DNA of 64,000 nucleotides, from positions 1 to 64,000 of the forward strand of contig DASQIH010000080.1 of NCBI GenBank assembly GCA_035631655.1, written 5' to 3'. Positions 51,401 through 60,692 of the stretch are shown piece after piece (within the stretch, counting starts at the first letter, position 1; each line of letters starts with the position of its first letter). Under the pieces are notes generated by a model. It was not told the origin of the DNA. It did not search any database and saw only the letters and a program-made list of their open reading frames with translations. This DNA is from Gp1-AA122 sp035631655 (lineage in GTDB: Bacteria > Acidobacteriota > Terriglobia > Terriglobales > Acidobacteriaceae). The position numbers were made by a program, and so were the translations under genes.

Positions 51401-51417
51401 CTCGTGCAGCCCTCCTG

Positions 51418-52119
51418 TCAGGCTAGTGCCGTTTCAACAATGCGCAAAATCCGGTTGCGCACTCCCTGCAGAGTCGAGGTATAGATATCTATCCGGTTGA
51501 TCAACTCCGCTGTCCGCTTGAGTCCCATTTGTTCTTCCAGCCACATGGAAAAATCGTTGGAGTTCAGCTTCAGCCGCAACCGTGCCTCTATAAAGTGGTA
51601 GTGGATACAGTGCACACTAATTTTCTCCAGCGCATCTGCGAACTCCGCCAGGCTACGCGCCACAAATGCTGTCGGAACCACTACGGTGCTCGAGGCACAG
51701 AAATAAAACGGCTCCAGCGCCAGCCGGTCTTTCACCTTGGGATTGTTTCTGAGGTACTCTTGCAGGATTTCGACCAACCGGTTCCGCAGTGCCTGAACCG
51801 ATATGAACTCGCGGATATCGACGCCCGACAGCCGTTCTGCCAGCCCATTCTCATTGCAGGCGAAAAACGCCCAGTGCGCAAAGTCGTTGGAGTAGCCTTC
51901 CTGGATAAAGTGATGCTCCTGCAGGGTTCGGAAGGTGTGCTGAAAAATCGAAGCCTCCGAGCACGTTTTGATCGCTTCCAGCAATTCCCCCAGAGTGCCG
52001 GCCTTCTCCCGCTCAATCCGCAGCAGATGTTCTGCCGAATTAAAGTAGAAAGGCGTTTTCGCCCAACGGGAGGCTGGTGGCTGGGGCTGCATTTGCGTTA
52101 CAGAGGATTTGACTGGCAT
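51418..52119 (-). CDS. DUF5752-like protein of the trehalose operon
   Basis: A 233-residue, helix-rich protein with no signal peptide or membrane segment. Core sequences such as FYFNSAEHLLRIEREKAGTL, FQHTFRTLQEHHF and NDFAHWAFF with several His and aromatic residues fit the DUF5752 family as I recall it. The gene lies six bases after the synthase fusion and 17 before the TreT gene, so it is part of the trehalose operon. Members of the family are often found beside sugar-metabolism genes; biochemical function is unknown. Confidence 0.75.
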   Translation of the reverse strand: MPVKSSVTQMQPQPPASRWAKTPFYFNSAEHLLRIEREKAGTLGELLEAIKTCSEASIFQHTFRTLQEHHFIQEGYSNDFAHWAFFACNENGLAERLSGVDIREFISVQALRNRLVEILQEYLRNNPKVKDRLALEPFYFCASSTVVVPTAFVARSLAEFADALEKISVHCIHYHFIEARLRLKLNSNDFSMWLEEQMGLKRTAELINRIDIYTSTLQGVRNRILRIVETALA

Positions 52120-52125
52120 AACACT

Positions 52126-54417
52126 TCAGGCGGCGGTGTTGTCGGTTGCCTTTTCCGTCTTCGACTCGCGGAGTTCGGGGCGTATGTCACAAAGTTGCGT
52201 TATGAGGTCCCCAGCCCAGCGATATACATTCTGTTCTTTTACGACTTGTCGCAGCCGTTTCATCCGAGCACTTCTCTCGACCGGATCCATCTCCAGGCAG
52301 TAGCGGATGGCTTCCGCAGTCTGCTCCGTGTCATACGGGTTGACCACCACCGCATCGCGCAGTTCCCGCGAGGCGCCAGCAAATTGGCTAAGCACCAGCA
52401 TGCCCTGCTCGTCATCCCGCGCCGCCACAAATTCCTTCGCCACTAGGTTCATCCCATCATGTAAGGATGTAACTAGACACAAGTCCGTTGCTCGATAAAA
52501 TCGTTGGATTTCCTGATGGGTGTGATGCCGCTTCAGAAAGATGATCGGCTTCCATTTGCCGGTCTGGAAACGCCAGTTGATGCGTTCCGCTTCCGCTTCT
52601 GCCTCATTCAGCAGGTCGTAATATCGCTTAATGTGGGTCCGGCTGGGCGCGGCCACCTGTATAAATGAGAATTGCCCTCGATAGACCGGGTATTTCTCGA
52701 GAAAGCGCTCAATCGCTGCGAACCGCTCCAGTATGCCCTTGGTATAGTCGACCCGATCGACCCCTACCCCCAGGAAGAGCGCGTCCGAATTCAATTCCCT
52801 CAGAACTGCCGCTCGTACCTGGATATCTTCCTCCTTCTTTCCCTTTGAAACGGCCCCACTGGTTTCTTCAAAAACCACGCTGATGGGGAACGGTTTTACA
52901 TACGTGAGATGCCCTTTGCGGTTCACGGCCGAGTGCTCCCGGTCGAGCCGACACTCTAGAGCACGATCCACGGTTTGAAGGAAGTTGTCGCAATGCGCTT
53001 GGATGTGGAATCCCACCAGGTCAGCCGCCAGCAGCCCATCCAGCAGTTCCCCCTGCCACGGGCAGATACCAAACGCCTCCGGATTGGGCCAGGGAATATG
53101 CCAGAAGATCGCCACCCGCGCTTCCGGCCGGTTGCGCTTGATCAGCCGAGGCAGCAGGGCAAAATGATAATCCTGCACCAGGATCACGGGAGCTTCGGTA
53201 TCCGCCATGGCTTCCAATGCCGCCGCGCAAAATTTTTCATTGGCGTGGCGGTAAGCCTCCCAATCCGTACCCCGGAAGGTGGGACGGGTATGAGCAATAT
53301 GGCAGAGCGGCCAGAGTCCTTCGTTGGAAAACCCGAAGTAGTAGCCCTCTTCCTCCTCTTTGGTCAGCCACACGCGTCGTAATGTGTATTTGGGATCTTC
53401 CGGCGGAACTCGTAACGAATCATTGACGTCTACTACTTCCCGATCTGCATCTCCGCTGCCGTGCGCAATCCAGGTACCATCGCATGCCCGCAGGATCGGT
53501 TCCATAGCCGTCACCAGCCCGCTGGGCGGAATCACCACCTCCTGCGACCTGCCCTTCCGAACGTGCGAGTAAGGTTCCCGATTAGACACCACAAACAGCC
53601 GCGACCCTTTCAGCTTGCTGCGCACATGCACCGACAGCCTCTCCGCCGTCCACAACGACTCCCCTGCCTGCCGCAGTTGCGCCTCTTGTTCTGCCGCAGC
53701 CCGCGCCGCCTCGAGGCTGGCTGCCAGGTTGGTCACCTCTCGAGCCAAAGGCCGAAATAACTCAGAATCAGTATGCTCCGGCCGGGGCACGCCTCTCCCG
53801 GTACGCAGCGACCGGATCCACTGCGCGGTCTTGGCAATCGGTCCCTCAACACTCAGCCGGATAATCACCAGCGTGATCAGGACAATAAACACGCCCTCCG
53901 TGAGTACCCGGAGAAAACTATCCCGCCAAACCCGCTTGACACGAGTCTCAATATAGGAGGTGTCGTGAACAATGGCTATGGCGCCCGCGACTTTGTCGCC
54001 CTGGTGTAGTGGCAACGCGTAGACGTGTACCGGTGTAGAACCGAGTTTCAGAAAATCACCGCGCCCACCGTTGCTGACGATGGCCTCCTTCACCACCGGA
54101 ATCTGGCTCATGAACTCAGCCGGAATCCCAGACGAGGCCGCCAACAACTCGCTGTGATCTCCATAGATAGCTACGCCGGTCAAGTGTTCCCGGTTTCCAA
54201 ACCGTTCCACAACTCGCTGGAAAGCTTTGTGTGACTTTTTCTCCAGCAGAGGCTCCACACTGTCCTGCAGGCTTTCGGCCAACACTTCTGCACGCTTGGC
54301 CAAATCCCGCCTCAATCCCCCTTTCTCCACCGATACCTGGTGGTAGGAGAAGAGCAGCGAAACTCCGGCTACGGCAATAACCAGGAAAAAGATTAACCGC
54401 AGACTCAGAAAGCGCAC
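52126..54417 (-). CDS. otsA: Membrane sensor-like domain fused to trehalose-6-phosphate synthase
   Basis: The 763-residue protein has an N-terminal helix (about 6-24), an extracytoplasmic domain of some 135 residues, a second helix (about 172-190) and a HAMP-like segment with coiled coil to about 265. From SRLFVVSNREPYS on it is a GT20 synthase: WIAHGSGDAD, LVQDYHFALLPRLIK, IFWHIPWPNPE, VDRVDYTKGI, LHDGMNLVAKEF and the DDEQGMLVLSQFAGASREL end. OtsA alone is about 460-500 residues. It makes trehalose-6-phosphate from UDP-glucose and glucose-6-phosphate. No OtsB phosphatase is present. The N-terminus resembles a chemoreceptor-type input and may regulate the enzyme directly. Confidence 0.9.
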   Translation of the reverse strand: MRFLSLRLIFFLVIAVAGVSLLFSYHQVSVEKGGLRRDLAKRAEVLAESLQDSVEPLLEKKSHKAFQRVVERFGNREHLTGVAIYGDHSELLAASSGIPAEFMSQIPVVKEAIVSNGGRGDFLKLGSTPVHVYALPLHQGDKVAGAIAIVHDTSYIETRVKRVWRDSFLRVLTEGVFIVLITLVIIRLSVEGPIAKTAQWIRSLRTGRGVPRPEHTDSELFRPLAREVTNLAASLEAARAAAEQEAQLRQAGESLWTAERLSVHVRSKLKGSRLFVVSNREPYSHVRKGRSQEVVIPPSGLVTAMEPILRACDGTWIAHGSGDADREVVDVNDSLRVPPEDPKYTLRRVWLTKEEEEGYYFGFSNEGLWPLCHIAHTRPTFRGTDWEAYRHANEKFCAAALEAMADTEAPVILVQDYHFALLPRLIKRNRPEARVAIFWHIPWPNPEAFGICPWQGELLDGLLAADLVGFHIQAHCDNFLQTVDRALECRLDREHSAVNRKGHLTYVKPFPISVVFEETSGAVSKGKKEEDIQVRAAVLRELNSDALFLGVGVDRVDYTKGILERFAAIERFLEKYPVYRGQFSFIQVAAPSRTHIKRYYDLLNEAEAEAERINWRFQTGKWKPIIFLKRHHTHQEIQRFYRATDLCLVTSLHDGMNLVAKEFVAARDDEQGMLVLSQFAGASRELRDAVVVNPYDTEQTAEAIRYCLEMDPVERSARMKRLRQVVKEQNVYRWAGDLITQLCDIRPELRESKTEKATDNTAA

Positions 54418-54420
54418 GAG

Positions 54421-54846
54421 AGCCTCTCAGTCCATGTCGCTTTTGCTGGGATAGAGGGACGACCCATCATAGTCCCCGCCCTACAATTCCGTTTAAATCG
54501 GAAGACCGCTGTCGGCGACTATAAATGGGGTTGAACCTAAAGGTGGAGCAGAAATAAAGACTTACCGACGCCGAAGCCCCACCCCCCAAATACTCATGCG
54601 GGCTCCCTCTACTTCGCCGGCAAAGGAAAAAACTTATAGCGGAGCCGGGCTGGCGTCCATACAGGGAGGACTGTATCTCGCATTGATAAGTCAGAGCCTT
54701 ACGTTGGATCCATTTGCCTGGGTGTGATTTAGCACTTCATTTCGGGGCCCGCAGGCCGGAAACCAACCGCGGCTTCCGGACCGCGAGCCGCGTGATCCCC
54801 GTGCGTTGGCCGCTCTCGTAGCGCTCGCTTTGAAGCTTGACCTTGG
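54421..54846. other. Intergenic region without a visible gene
   Basis: These 426 bases hold the upstream region of the trehalose operon and the end of the YciE-type gene. No convincing gene or strong dyad was found. Short purine-rich words near 54540-54560 are unremarkable. Confidence 0.4.
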
Positions 54847-55395
54847 TTACGCCACTCGTCTTCCCTTGCTGATCGTCCCCTTCGTCCGTGCTACCGCCCT
54901 CACTTCTCCCTCGCCGGCTTCGACATTGATCTGTTCCGCCAGATTGGTGAGTTCTTGGTCGGCTTCTTTTTCCTCGTCCAGGGTCTGCTGGAGCAGTTGT
55001 GCTGCCTCTTGCTCACCCAGCAGTTCCGCGTAGGTGCGAACTGTGCCGTATCCCGCCATCTCGTAATGTTCCACCCGCTGAGCTGCGGAGATAATTGCGG
55101 CGTCGCGCATGTCTTCGTCTTCGGCCGTCTTCACCACATCATTGCCTTCTTTGATCAATCCCTCCATTCCCTTGCATTTCTCCGATTTCGACTTTTGACC
55201 CATGTTTTCGAAAATGCGTTCTAAGCGCTGGGCTTGTTGCCGGGTTATTTCCAGGTGCTCGCTTAACGCATTCCGCAGTTGTTCCGAGGAAACTTCGCCA
55301 ATCATTTTTGGAAGAGCTTTGATGATCTGATGTTCAGCGTCGTACAGATCCCTTAGCTGTTCCACGTAGAGTTCTCGCAGTGAATTGGCTTTCAC
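54847..55395 (-). CDS. YciE/DUF892-type ferritin-like protein
   Basis: GTG 55395 has an excellent AGGAGG site, giving 182 residues; the frame extends to 55455 without support. The protein is a four-helix bundle of the DUF892 family: SLRELYVEQLRDLYDAEHQI, LSEHLEITRQQAQRLERIFE, and RVEHYEMAGYGTVRTYAELL with Glu and His metal-type ligands. The C-terminal tail is basic. Such proteins are induced by stress and may bind di-iron, but their role is not settled. Confidence 0.9.
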   Translation of the reverse strand: MKANSLRELYVEQLRDLYDAEHQIIKALPKMIGEVSSEQLRNALSEHLEITRQQAQRLERIFENMGQKSKSEKCKGMEGLIKEGNDVVKTAEDEDMRDAAIISAAQRVEHYEMAGYGTVRTYAELLGEQEAAQLLQQTLDEEKEADQELTNLAEQINVEAGEGEVRAVARTKGTISKGRRVA

Positions 55396-56092
55396 CTTCG
55401 GCCTCCTGAAAAAATTGTTGTAAAAATTCAGATGTTGAATTGTCTTAGCTCGCAACCGCGAGTATGCCTAAAAAGGCGAGAGGCAGGAGCCAGCTCCTTA
55501 ATACTTAGCCGGCGCCTGCCCGGGTGGTGGGTATCTGAGGGCAACTTTCAGTCTGTGAAGATAGAGGAGTGACAGGTTTCCAGCAATCCTGCCGAGTCTG
55601 TAGTTAGTCGTAAGAGTCTCTGTACACGCATCGAGCAACTGCCCCACAAACGCAGCTTAGAACTCCGTATCGCAATAAAGCGATTTCGCCGCGGGGCGGC
55701 CGGGCGAAGCGGCTGCCGTTGCCAGTGCAACATCACGCCAGTTCGTCACGCTTTGATTTCTAAGCTGACGCGGAAATGACCATAGCTTCACCCCTCCACG
55801 TCGCCAATCCAGAATCGTATGTAGATGCCCTGGGGAAATCACTGTAGAGAGTTTCTGCTTCGCTTTCCGCGTAATTACCCATTCAAATTCCATAGCCGCC
55901 GTTCTACCCGCAAATCCGCTCACTGGCTGGGGCATCGCGCCTCAAGTGAGTCACTCCGTTAGTGTTACAGCAACATATCGGATGAACTACGGGGTGCACC
56001 GGATGGACCCAAGAACACCAGTCATCCTACTCTGCGTTCATAAGTTAGCTGGCGCACTTTTGACATTTGGAACGCACCGAAAGGAGAGGCAA
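55396..56092. other. Divergent intergenic region with a possible gene remnant
   Basis: Roughly 700 bases between the YciE-type gene and the sigma-factor gene. A minus-strand frame at 55657-55935 (92 codons, inner ATG at about 55890) has no good ribosome site and no recognised motif, so it is not called. The promoters of both flanking genes must lie here. Confidence 0.4.
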
Positions 56093-56872
56093 GTGAACCC
56101 CGACCTCAATACCACCGCACAATACGAGTCGGATATCGATCTGGTACGAAAAGCTCAGCGAGGAGATGCTGATGCCTTTGCCGCGCTGTTCTATGCGCAT
56201 CGCCCGCGGGTCTACTCGCTCTGCCTGCGCATGACCAACAACACCGCCGAGGCGGAAGACCTGACCCAGGACGCTTTTTTGCAAGTCTTCCGCAAGCTGT
56301 CCACTTTTCGCGGCGACTCTGCACTTTCAACCTGGCTCTACCGCGTGGCCGTGAATACTGTCCTCATGCACTTTCGCAAGAAGGGACTCCGCCAGATCTC
56401 CCTCGACGAATCCAGCAACCAGGACACCCGCTTGGTGAAGCGTGAATATGGCAGCGCCGACGATCGCCTCGCCGGCTCTGTCGATCGCATCGCTCTGGCG
56501 CGCGCTATGCAGGAACTTCCCGCCGGCTATCGCACCATCTTCTTGCTGCACGAAATCAAGGGGTATGAGCACCAGGAAATCGCTCGCATTCTCCGTTGCT
56601 CGGTGGGCAACTCGAAGTCTCAGCTGCATAAGGCCAAGCTAAAAATGCGGGAGTTGCTCGGCCATCAGAAGGACGAAGTTGTTCAGCAGGCCGCCGAAAC
56701 AAAAAAGAAGAGCAGACCATATCACTCAGAGACAGACAATTTCGCCGTCCCCGACCGGGCGGGCGTCCCTGCTGGCTGGGAATCCATGGATGAGAACCTC
56801 GCAGATAAGCAGCCCGTTGCTTTCCCCCTGGGCGAGACTGCTTCTCAGCTATGGGCGGAAACCGGTTTGTAA
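56093..56872 (+). CDS. RpoE-type ECF sigma factor with C-terminal extension
   Basis: GTG 56093 follows AAGGAGAGG (259 residues); the frame is open to 55946 but unsupported. Region 2 is ALFYAHRPRVYSLCLRMTNN and AEDLTQDAFLQVFRKLSTF; region 4 is LPAGYRTIFLLHEIKGYEHQEIARILRCSVGNSKSQLHKAK. After region 4 a polar tail of about 70 residues follows, with no recognised domain. No anti-sigma gene lies next to it. Confidence 0.9.
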   Translation: MNPDLNTTAQYESDIDLVRKAQRGDADAFAALFYAHRPRVYSLCLRMTNNTAEAEDLTQDAFLQVFRKLSTFRGDSALSTWLYRVAVNTVLMHFRKKGLRQISLDESSNQDTRLVKREYGSADDRLAGSVDRIALARAMQELPAGYRTIFLLHEIKGYEHQEIARILRCSVGNSKSQLHKAKLKMRELLGHQKDEVVQQAAETKKKSRPYHSETDNFAVPDRAGVPAGWESMDENLADKQPVAFPLGETASQLWAETGL

Positions 56873-57024
56873 GTGCTCGTGACTTTCTGGGGCGGGTCAG
56901 AACCTGGGCCCGCCCACAGCACGGGCCGGGTAGAACGGAACAACAATGGCGCCACGAACCGCACGTCGGCTTGATCGCGAGAGTTTGAGCGGCACGTTTG
57001 TGGTGGGCAGGACCGAGGTCAATT

Positions 57025-58074
57025 GTGGAACTGGGTACGATCATCATCACTGGGAATATTCAGCCGAAAAACTCCGGCCAGATTTCGCGTAGTAACGGTA
57101 CGCGCAACCCTTCAACGCTTTCCACCACCAGCTACCCCATCGCCTTTTGGGATCTGTTGGGCCATAGCGTCCTGCAGCGCACGATTGAACGTCTGCGGCG
57201 TTTCGGCGTTCACCTCATTTCCGTTTTCAACAACGAGGAATCAGTAGCGACTATTTCGCATGGTGAACCGTGGGAAAAGGCTGTGCTCGATCATGCCCGC
57301 AACGGCGTGGAACGCATTCTCTTGATTACTCTGGGTGCCTACACCGAGTTCGAGCTGGACGACCTGATGCGCTTCCATCTCGCAAATGACTGCCGCGTAA
57401 CCAACGTCTCGGACAGCCAGGAAGCGCTGGGGATCACCTTGATGGAATCCAAGTGTGTTGCGAATCACGGTACTCCGCTCCGAAACCGGCTCACCGCGCT
57501 GGTCTCTTGCTCCTGCAACTATGAGTACACCGGCTTCGCTAATCGTCTCGCCAGCCCTGCGGACTACCGGCAATTGGTGCAGGACGCCCTTGCTGGCCGC
57601 TGCCAGATCCAGCCCATCGGAAAACAGATTCAGCCTGGCATCTGGATCGCAGAAGGTGCTCGCATACCCCGCTCGGTTCGTGTGCTTGGTCCCTGCTACA
57701 TTGGCACCCGTACCAGGATTCGCCCCGGGTGTCTAATTGCTGCCGGCACTGCCGTAGAACGCCAATGCGAAATCGATTGTGGCACTGTGGTTGAAAATTC
57801 CACGATTCTTCCCAGCACTTATTTGGGGCCCGGCCTGCACGTTTCCAACTCCTTAATCAGCGGCAGCCGCCTCGTTCACCTGGGCCGCCGCCTTGATGTC
57901 GAACTGGGCGACACCGGGCTGCTTGGCTGGACACAAAATCCTGCATCCCTGAGGATGCTCGCCGCTCTGGGTTCCCTGTTTGCTTTTGGCGGAGCGCCGG
58001 GCGTGCGCGTGCCAACCCCATCCCGAGCTCCTGCATCTTTAGATTACATTCGCAGCAACGGTTTCTTCAGCTAG
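57025..58074 (+). CDS. Nucleotidyltransferase-like protein with left-handed beta-helix
   Basis: From GTG 57025 (GAGG just upstream; TTG 56998 is possible) 349 residues. The N-terminal 190 residues have the Rossmann pattern of sugar-nucleotide transferases (YPIAFWDLLGHSVLQRTIERL, ILLITLGAYTEFELDDLMRFH) but lack the GGxGTRL substrate loop. The C-terminal part (about 205-300) is a hexapeptide beta-helix with IQPGIWIAEGARIPRSVRVL and YIGTRTRIRPGCLIAAGTAV. It may have lost catalysis and serve as a scaffold or regulatory subunit in polysaccharide synthesis. Confidence 0.75.
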   Translation: MELGTIIITGNIQPKNSGQISRSNGTRNPSTLSTTSYPIAFWDLLGHSVLQRTIERLRRFGVHLISVFNNEESVATISHGEPWEKAVLDHARNGVERILLITLGAYTEFELDDLMRFHLANDCRVTNVSDSQEALGITLMESKCVANHGTPLRNRLTALVSCSCNYEYTGFANRLASPADYRQLVQDALAGRCQIQPIGKQIQPGIWIAEGARIPRSVRVLGPCYIGTRTRIRPGCLIAAGTAVERQCEIDCGTVVENSTILPSTYLGPGLHVSNSLISGSRLVHLGRRLDVELGDTGLLGWTQNPASLRMLAALGSLFAFGGAPGVRVPTPSRAPASLDYIRSNGFFS

Positions 58075-58129
58075 TCGGGCAGAAATTTTTGGGGCGAGGA
58101 AAACATCCGCACATCGCGGAAGGAGAGTC

Positions 58130-58507
58130 ATGATTCAGCAACCCTCGGTAGCGGTGAAAAAATTTCCAGATTGCCTGAATATAGGAGCCTGCCGCGCATT
58201 TCTGCGCAACCTGCAGGTTTTCTTATCGCAATCCTACCGCCCCCAAATCATTTTTGATTTGTCCGCTGTTCCCCACATGAATGCGGCAGGTATCGACCTG
58301 CTCTTGCAATGCGTGGTGGAAGTCGCCAATCGGGACGGCACCCTGAAACTGGCGGCGCCGGCCCCTCAAACCGCTCTCGTGCTGGAATTGACCCAGTTGA
58401 ATGATGTAGTCGAGATCTTCAATACCGAAGAGGAGGCTTTGGCCAGCTTCGGGGTTCATCAAATCTTGCAGCCCCTACCGCCGGAGCCACTGCCCCATGC
58501 CGCTTAG
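58130..58507 (+). CDS. STAS-domain protein (anti-sigma-factor antagonist-like)
   Basis: A 125-residue single STAS domain starting at ATG 58130 behind AAGGAGAG. The strand QIIFDLSAVPHMNAAGIDLLLQ includes the region where SpoIIAA-type proteins carry a phosphorylatable Ser; here the site reads MNAAG, with Ala in place of Ser. This suggests it does not follow the usual phosphoswitch. Its partner is unknown, but a sigma-factor gene lies 1.2 kb upstream. Confidence 0.85.
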   Translation: MIQQPSVAVKKFPDCLNIGACRAFLRNLQVFLSQSYRPQIIFDLSAVPHMNAAGIDLLLQCVVEVANRDGTLKLAAPAPQTALVLELTQLNDVVEIFNTEEEALASFGVHQILQPLPPEPLPHAA

Positions 58508-58568
58508 AGTGAATCACTAGCCCGGAACTCGGCCGTTGCGCACCGTTTGTGAAAGGGAGAATTGATCC

Positions 58569-59093
58569 GTGAATCGTTGGACACTGCAAATTCCGGCGCT
58601 GCTTTTGGCCACCCTGCTCGGACTCACGCCAGAGCTGGCACTCGCACAGGCTGATCAGCAATCTACTCAACAACAGGGAACGGAAGTGCCGACGTCTGCT
58701 GCGCCTACGCAATCGGGAACAGAATCGCCAGCCGCCCAGTCACCGACTGCCGCCCCAGCGAATAACAACGAAGGAAACACAGCCGCTCCACAATCCACTA
58801 ACCCGCAACCATTGCCCGACGCTCCCAGTGCGCAGTCGACCCCGGCTACCCAAAGTCAATCTAACGACACCGCCCCCCAGCAGACCCCGGAAGGTACTGC
58901 TGCCGCCCAAGCTGCGAAAACTAAGGGTGGCGCCGCTTCGAAACCCGCAGGTGCCGCAATTGCCCCCGCCAAGCAGGGCCGAACCCGTTCACTTCTCATC
59001 AAGATGGGTGTTATTGCCGGCGCAGGCGTGGCCTTAGGTTCGGTTTATGCCCTAACCCGTGGAAGTCCGGCGCGGCCCCCGGGAGCGCATTGA
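58569..59093 (+). CDS. Secreted low-complexity Gln/Pro/Ala/Thr-rich protein
   Basis: GTG 58569 follows AAGGGAGAA. The 174-residue product has a signal peptide (about 1-26, ALLLATLLGLTPELALAQA), a disordered stretch of about 110 residues dominated by Q, P, A, T, S and N, and a C-terminal hydrophobic helix (about 145-165). Low-complexity sequence hides any family link. It overlaps or adjoins the thymidylate-kinase-like gene and may belong to the surface-polysaccharide operon. Confidence 0.7.
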   Translation: MNRWTLQIPALLLATLLGLTPELALAQADQQSTQQQGTEVPTSAAPTQSGTESPAAQSPTAAPANNNEGNTAAPQSTNPQPLPDAPSAQSTPATQSQSNDTAPQQTPEGTAAAQAAKTKGGAASKPAGAAIAPAKQGRTRSLLIKMGVIAGAGVALGSVYALTRGSPARPPGAH

Positions 59094-59131
59094 ATTTTGT
59101 CGTCATCGAATCGAAGCGGTACGCAATTCCC

Positions 59132-59839
59132 ATGCTATCTGACGCGAAACCACTGCTCATCAGTTTTTCCGGAATCGACGGCGCTGGTAAAAGCACCCAG
59201 ATTGACCGCTTGCATTCGCGCCTGCTGCAGGCCGGTTTATCCGTGATCCGTCTGGCGTTCTGGGACAATGTTTCTTTTATGTCCCGGTTCCGTGCTGGAG
59301 TGAGCCATAGATTTCTGGGAGGCGAACAGGGCATCGGGGCTCCGGGAAAACCGGTTGCCCGCAACGACAAGAATGATCGCCGCTGGTATCTCACGTTGGC
59401 ACGCTCGCCGCTTTACCTGCTCGACGTCCTGAGTCTTCGTGGAGTCGTAGCTCGGGCCCGCGCTGCCAACCCGGATGTCATCATTTTTGACAGATATATT
59501 TACGACCAACTGGCCCACGTGCCTGACTGCTGGATCGGGCGCTCTTATGTTCGATGGCTCCTTAACCTTGCCCCGAGACCCAGCATTGCCTATCTCCTCG
59601 ACGCCTGCCCCGAAGCCGCCCGGGAAAGAAAGCCGGAATATCCCTTGAACTTCCTCTATCGCTACAGAAACTCATATTTTGCGTTACGTTCGATGGCTCC
59701 GGAAATGGTCGTAGTTCCGGCACTGGACATGGATTCGGTCGAGCGAACAATCTGGCAAGAATTCCACAGTCGCTATCCAACGCAGCAGCCAGCACTCAAA
59801 AACCGTGCAGCAGCTAGTCGGCAGCGCATCACTGCCTGA
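59132..59839 (+). CDS. Thymidylate-kinase-like P-loop protein
   Basis: From ATG 59132 235 residues; a TTG at 59090 overlapping the previous stop is an alternative. The P-loop is FSGIDGAGKSTQ (about residues 10-21) and the second motif VIIFDRYIYDQLAH carries the DR pair of dTMP kinases. The C-terminal half diverges from true Tmk, so a role in phosphorylating another nucleotide or a sugar lipid precursor is possible. It lies in a run with glycosyltransferase genes. Confidence 0.8.
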   Translation: MLSDAKPLLISFSGIDGAGKSTQIDRLHSRLLQAGLSVIRLAFWDNVSFMSRFRAGVSHRFLGGEQGIGAPGKPVARNDKNDRRWYLTLARSPLYLLDVLSLRGVVARARAANPDVIIFDRYIYDQLAHVPDCWIGRSYVRWLLNLAPRPSIAYLLDACPEAARERKPEYPLNFLYRYRNSYFALRSMAPEMVVVPALDMDSVERTIWQEFHSRYPTQQPALKNRAAASRQRITA

Positions 59840-59954
59840 TCGCCCCACCAAAACACTGCCGCTTCAGAAACTTAGGATGGACTCTCACGAGACAACATCT
59901 GCTCTGCAGAACCCATCCAAAAGCAGCAATCCCTGAACGCGCTGGACTTCTTTT

Positions 59955-60692
59955 ATGCTGTCACCCGATTCGGCTAGCAAATTTGCCCTTGTCATTCCCA
60001 CCCTGAATGAAGCGGGAAATATTGAACCGCTCATGGACCGGATTCGCGCCGCGCTCGATCCCTTGGCCCTCGCGTATGAGCTGATTGTGGTCGATGACGG
60101 CAGCACCGACGGCACGTGTGAGATCGTATCGGCGTGTGCCGACGATGACCCACGCATCAAGCTTCTGGTACGCAAGAACCAGAAGGGACTGGCGGGTGCC
60201 GTTCTCCATGGCTGGCGGCACACCGATGCCGATCTTCTCGGAGTGATGGATGCCGACTTGCAACATCCTCCCGAAGTCCTTCCTGCTTTGCTGCAGGCAA
60301 TTCAACAAGGCAACGACATCGCCATTGGCAGCCGCTACACCAAGCAGACAAGCGTCGACGGATGGAACCCGCTTCGCCAGCTGGTCTCGCGGATCAGCAC
60401 CTGGGCCACGCTGCCCTTCCAGCGAAAAGGAGTGCGCGTCAAAGACCCCATGTCGGGATTCTTCATCGTCCGTCGTGAGTGCGTCGATGGAATTGAGTTT
60501 CAAACCCAGGGCTTCAAGATTCTTCTGGAAGTCCTGGTCCGTGGCAGAATTCGCTCCGCCGCGGAAGTCCCCTTCCAATTCGGCTTAAGGCACGCCGGCA
60601 GCAGCAAAGCAGACGTTAAAGTTGCCTTCCACTATTTTTCATTGCTGGGGAAGCTCTCGCGCGACCTCATCTTTAAGCCGGGTCAGCAATGA
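59955..60692 (+). CDS. Polyprenol-phosphate glycosyltransferase (GT2, DPM1-like)
   Basis: A 245-residue GT2 catalytic domain without C-terminal membrane helices. Motifs: FALVIPTLNEAGNIEP, ELIVVDDGSTDGT and the metal-binding GVMDADLQHPPEVLP, then DPMSGFFIVRRE as in dolichol-phosphate mannosyltransferases. It would transfer mannose or another sugar from a nucleotide to polyprenol phosphate at the membrane face. It overlaps the next glycosyltransferase gene by ATGA, so both act in one pathway. Confidence 0.9.
   Translation: MLSPDSASKFALVIPTLNEAGNIEPLMDRIRAALDPLALAYELIVVDDGSTDGTCEIVSACADDDPRIKLLVRKNQKGLAGAVLHGWRHTDADLLGVMDADLQHPPEVLPALLQAIQQGNDIAIGSRYTKQTSVDGWNPLRQLVSRISTWATLPFQRKGVRVKDPMSGFFIVRRECVDGIEFQTQGFKILLEVLVRGRIRSAAEVPFQFGLRHAGSSKADVKVAFHYFSLLGKLSRDLIFKPGQQ

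Noticed and set aside
55657..55935. 92-codon minus-strand frame in the gap before the RpoE-type gene
   Set aside because: No ribosome site, no motif and odd composition; could be a degraded gene but evidence is too weak.
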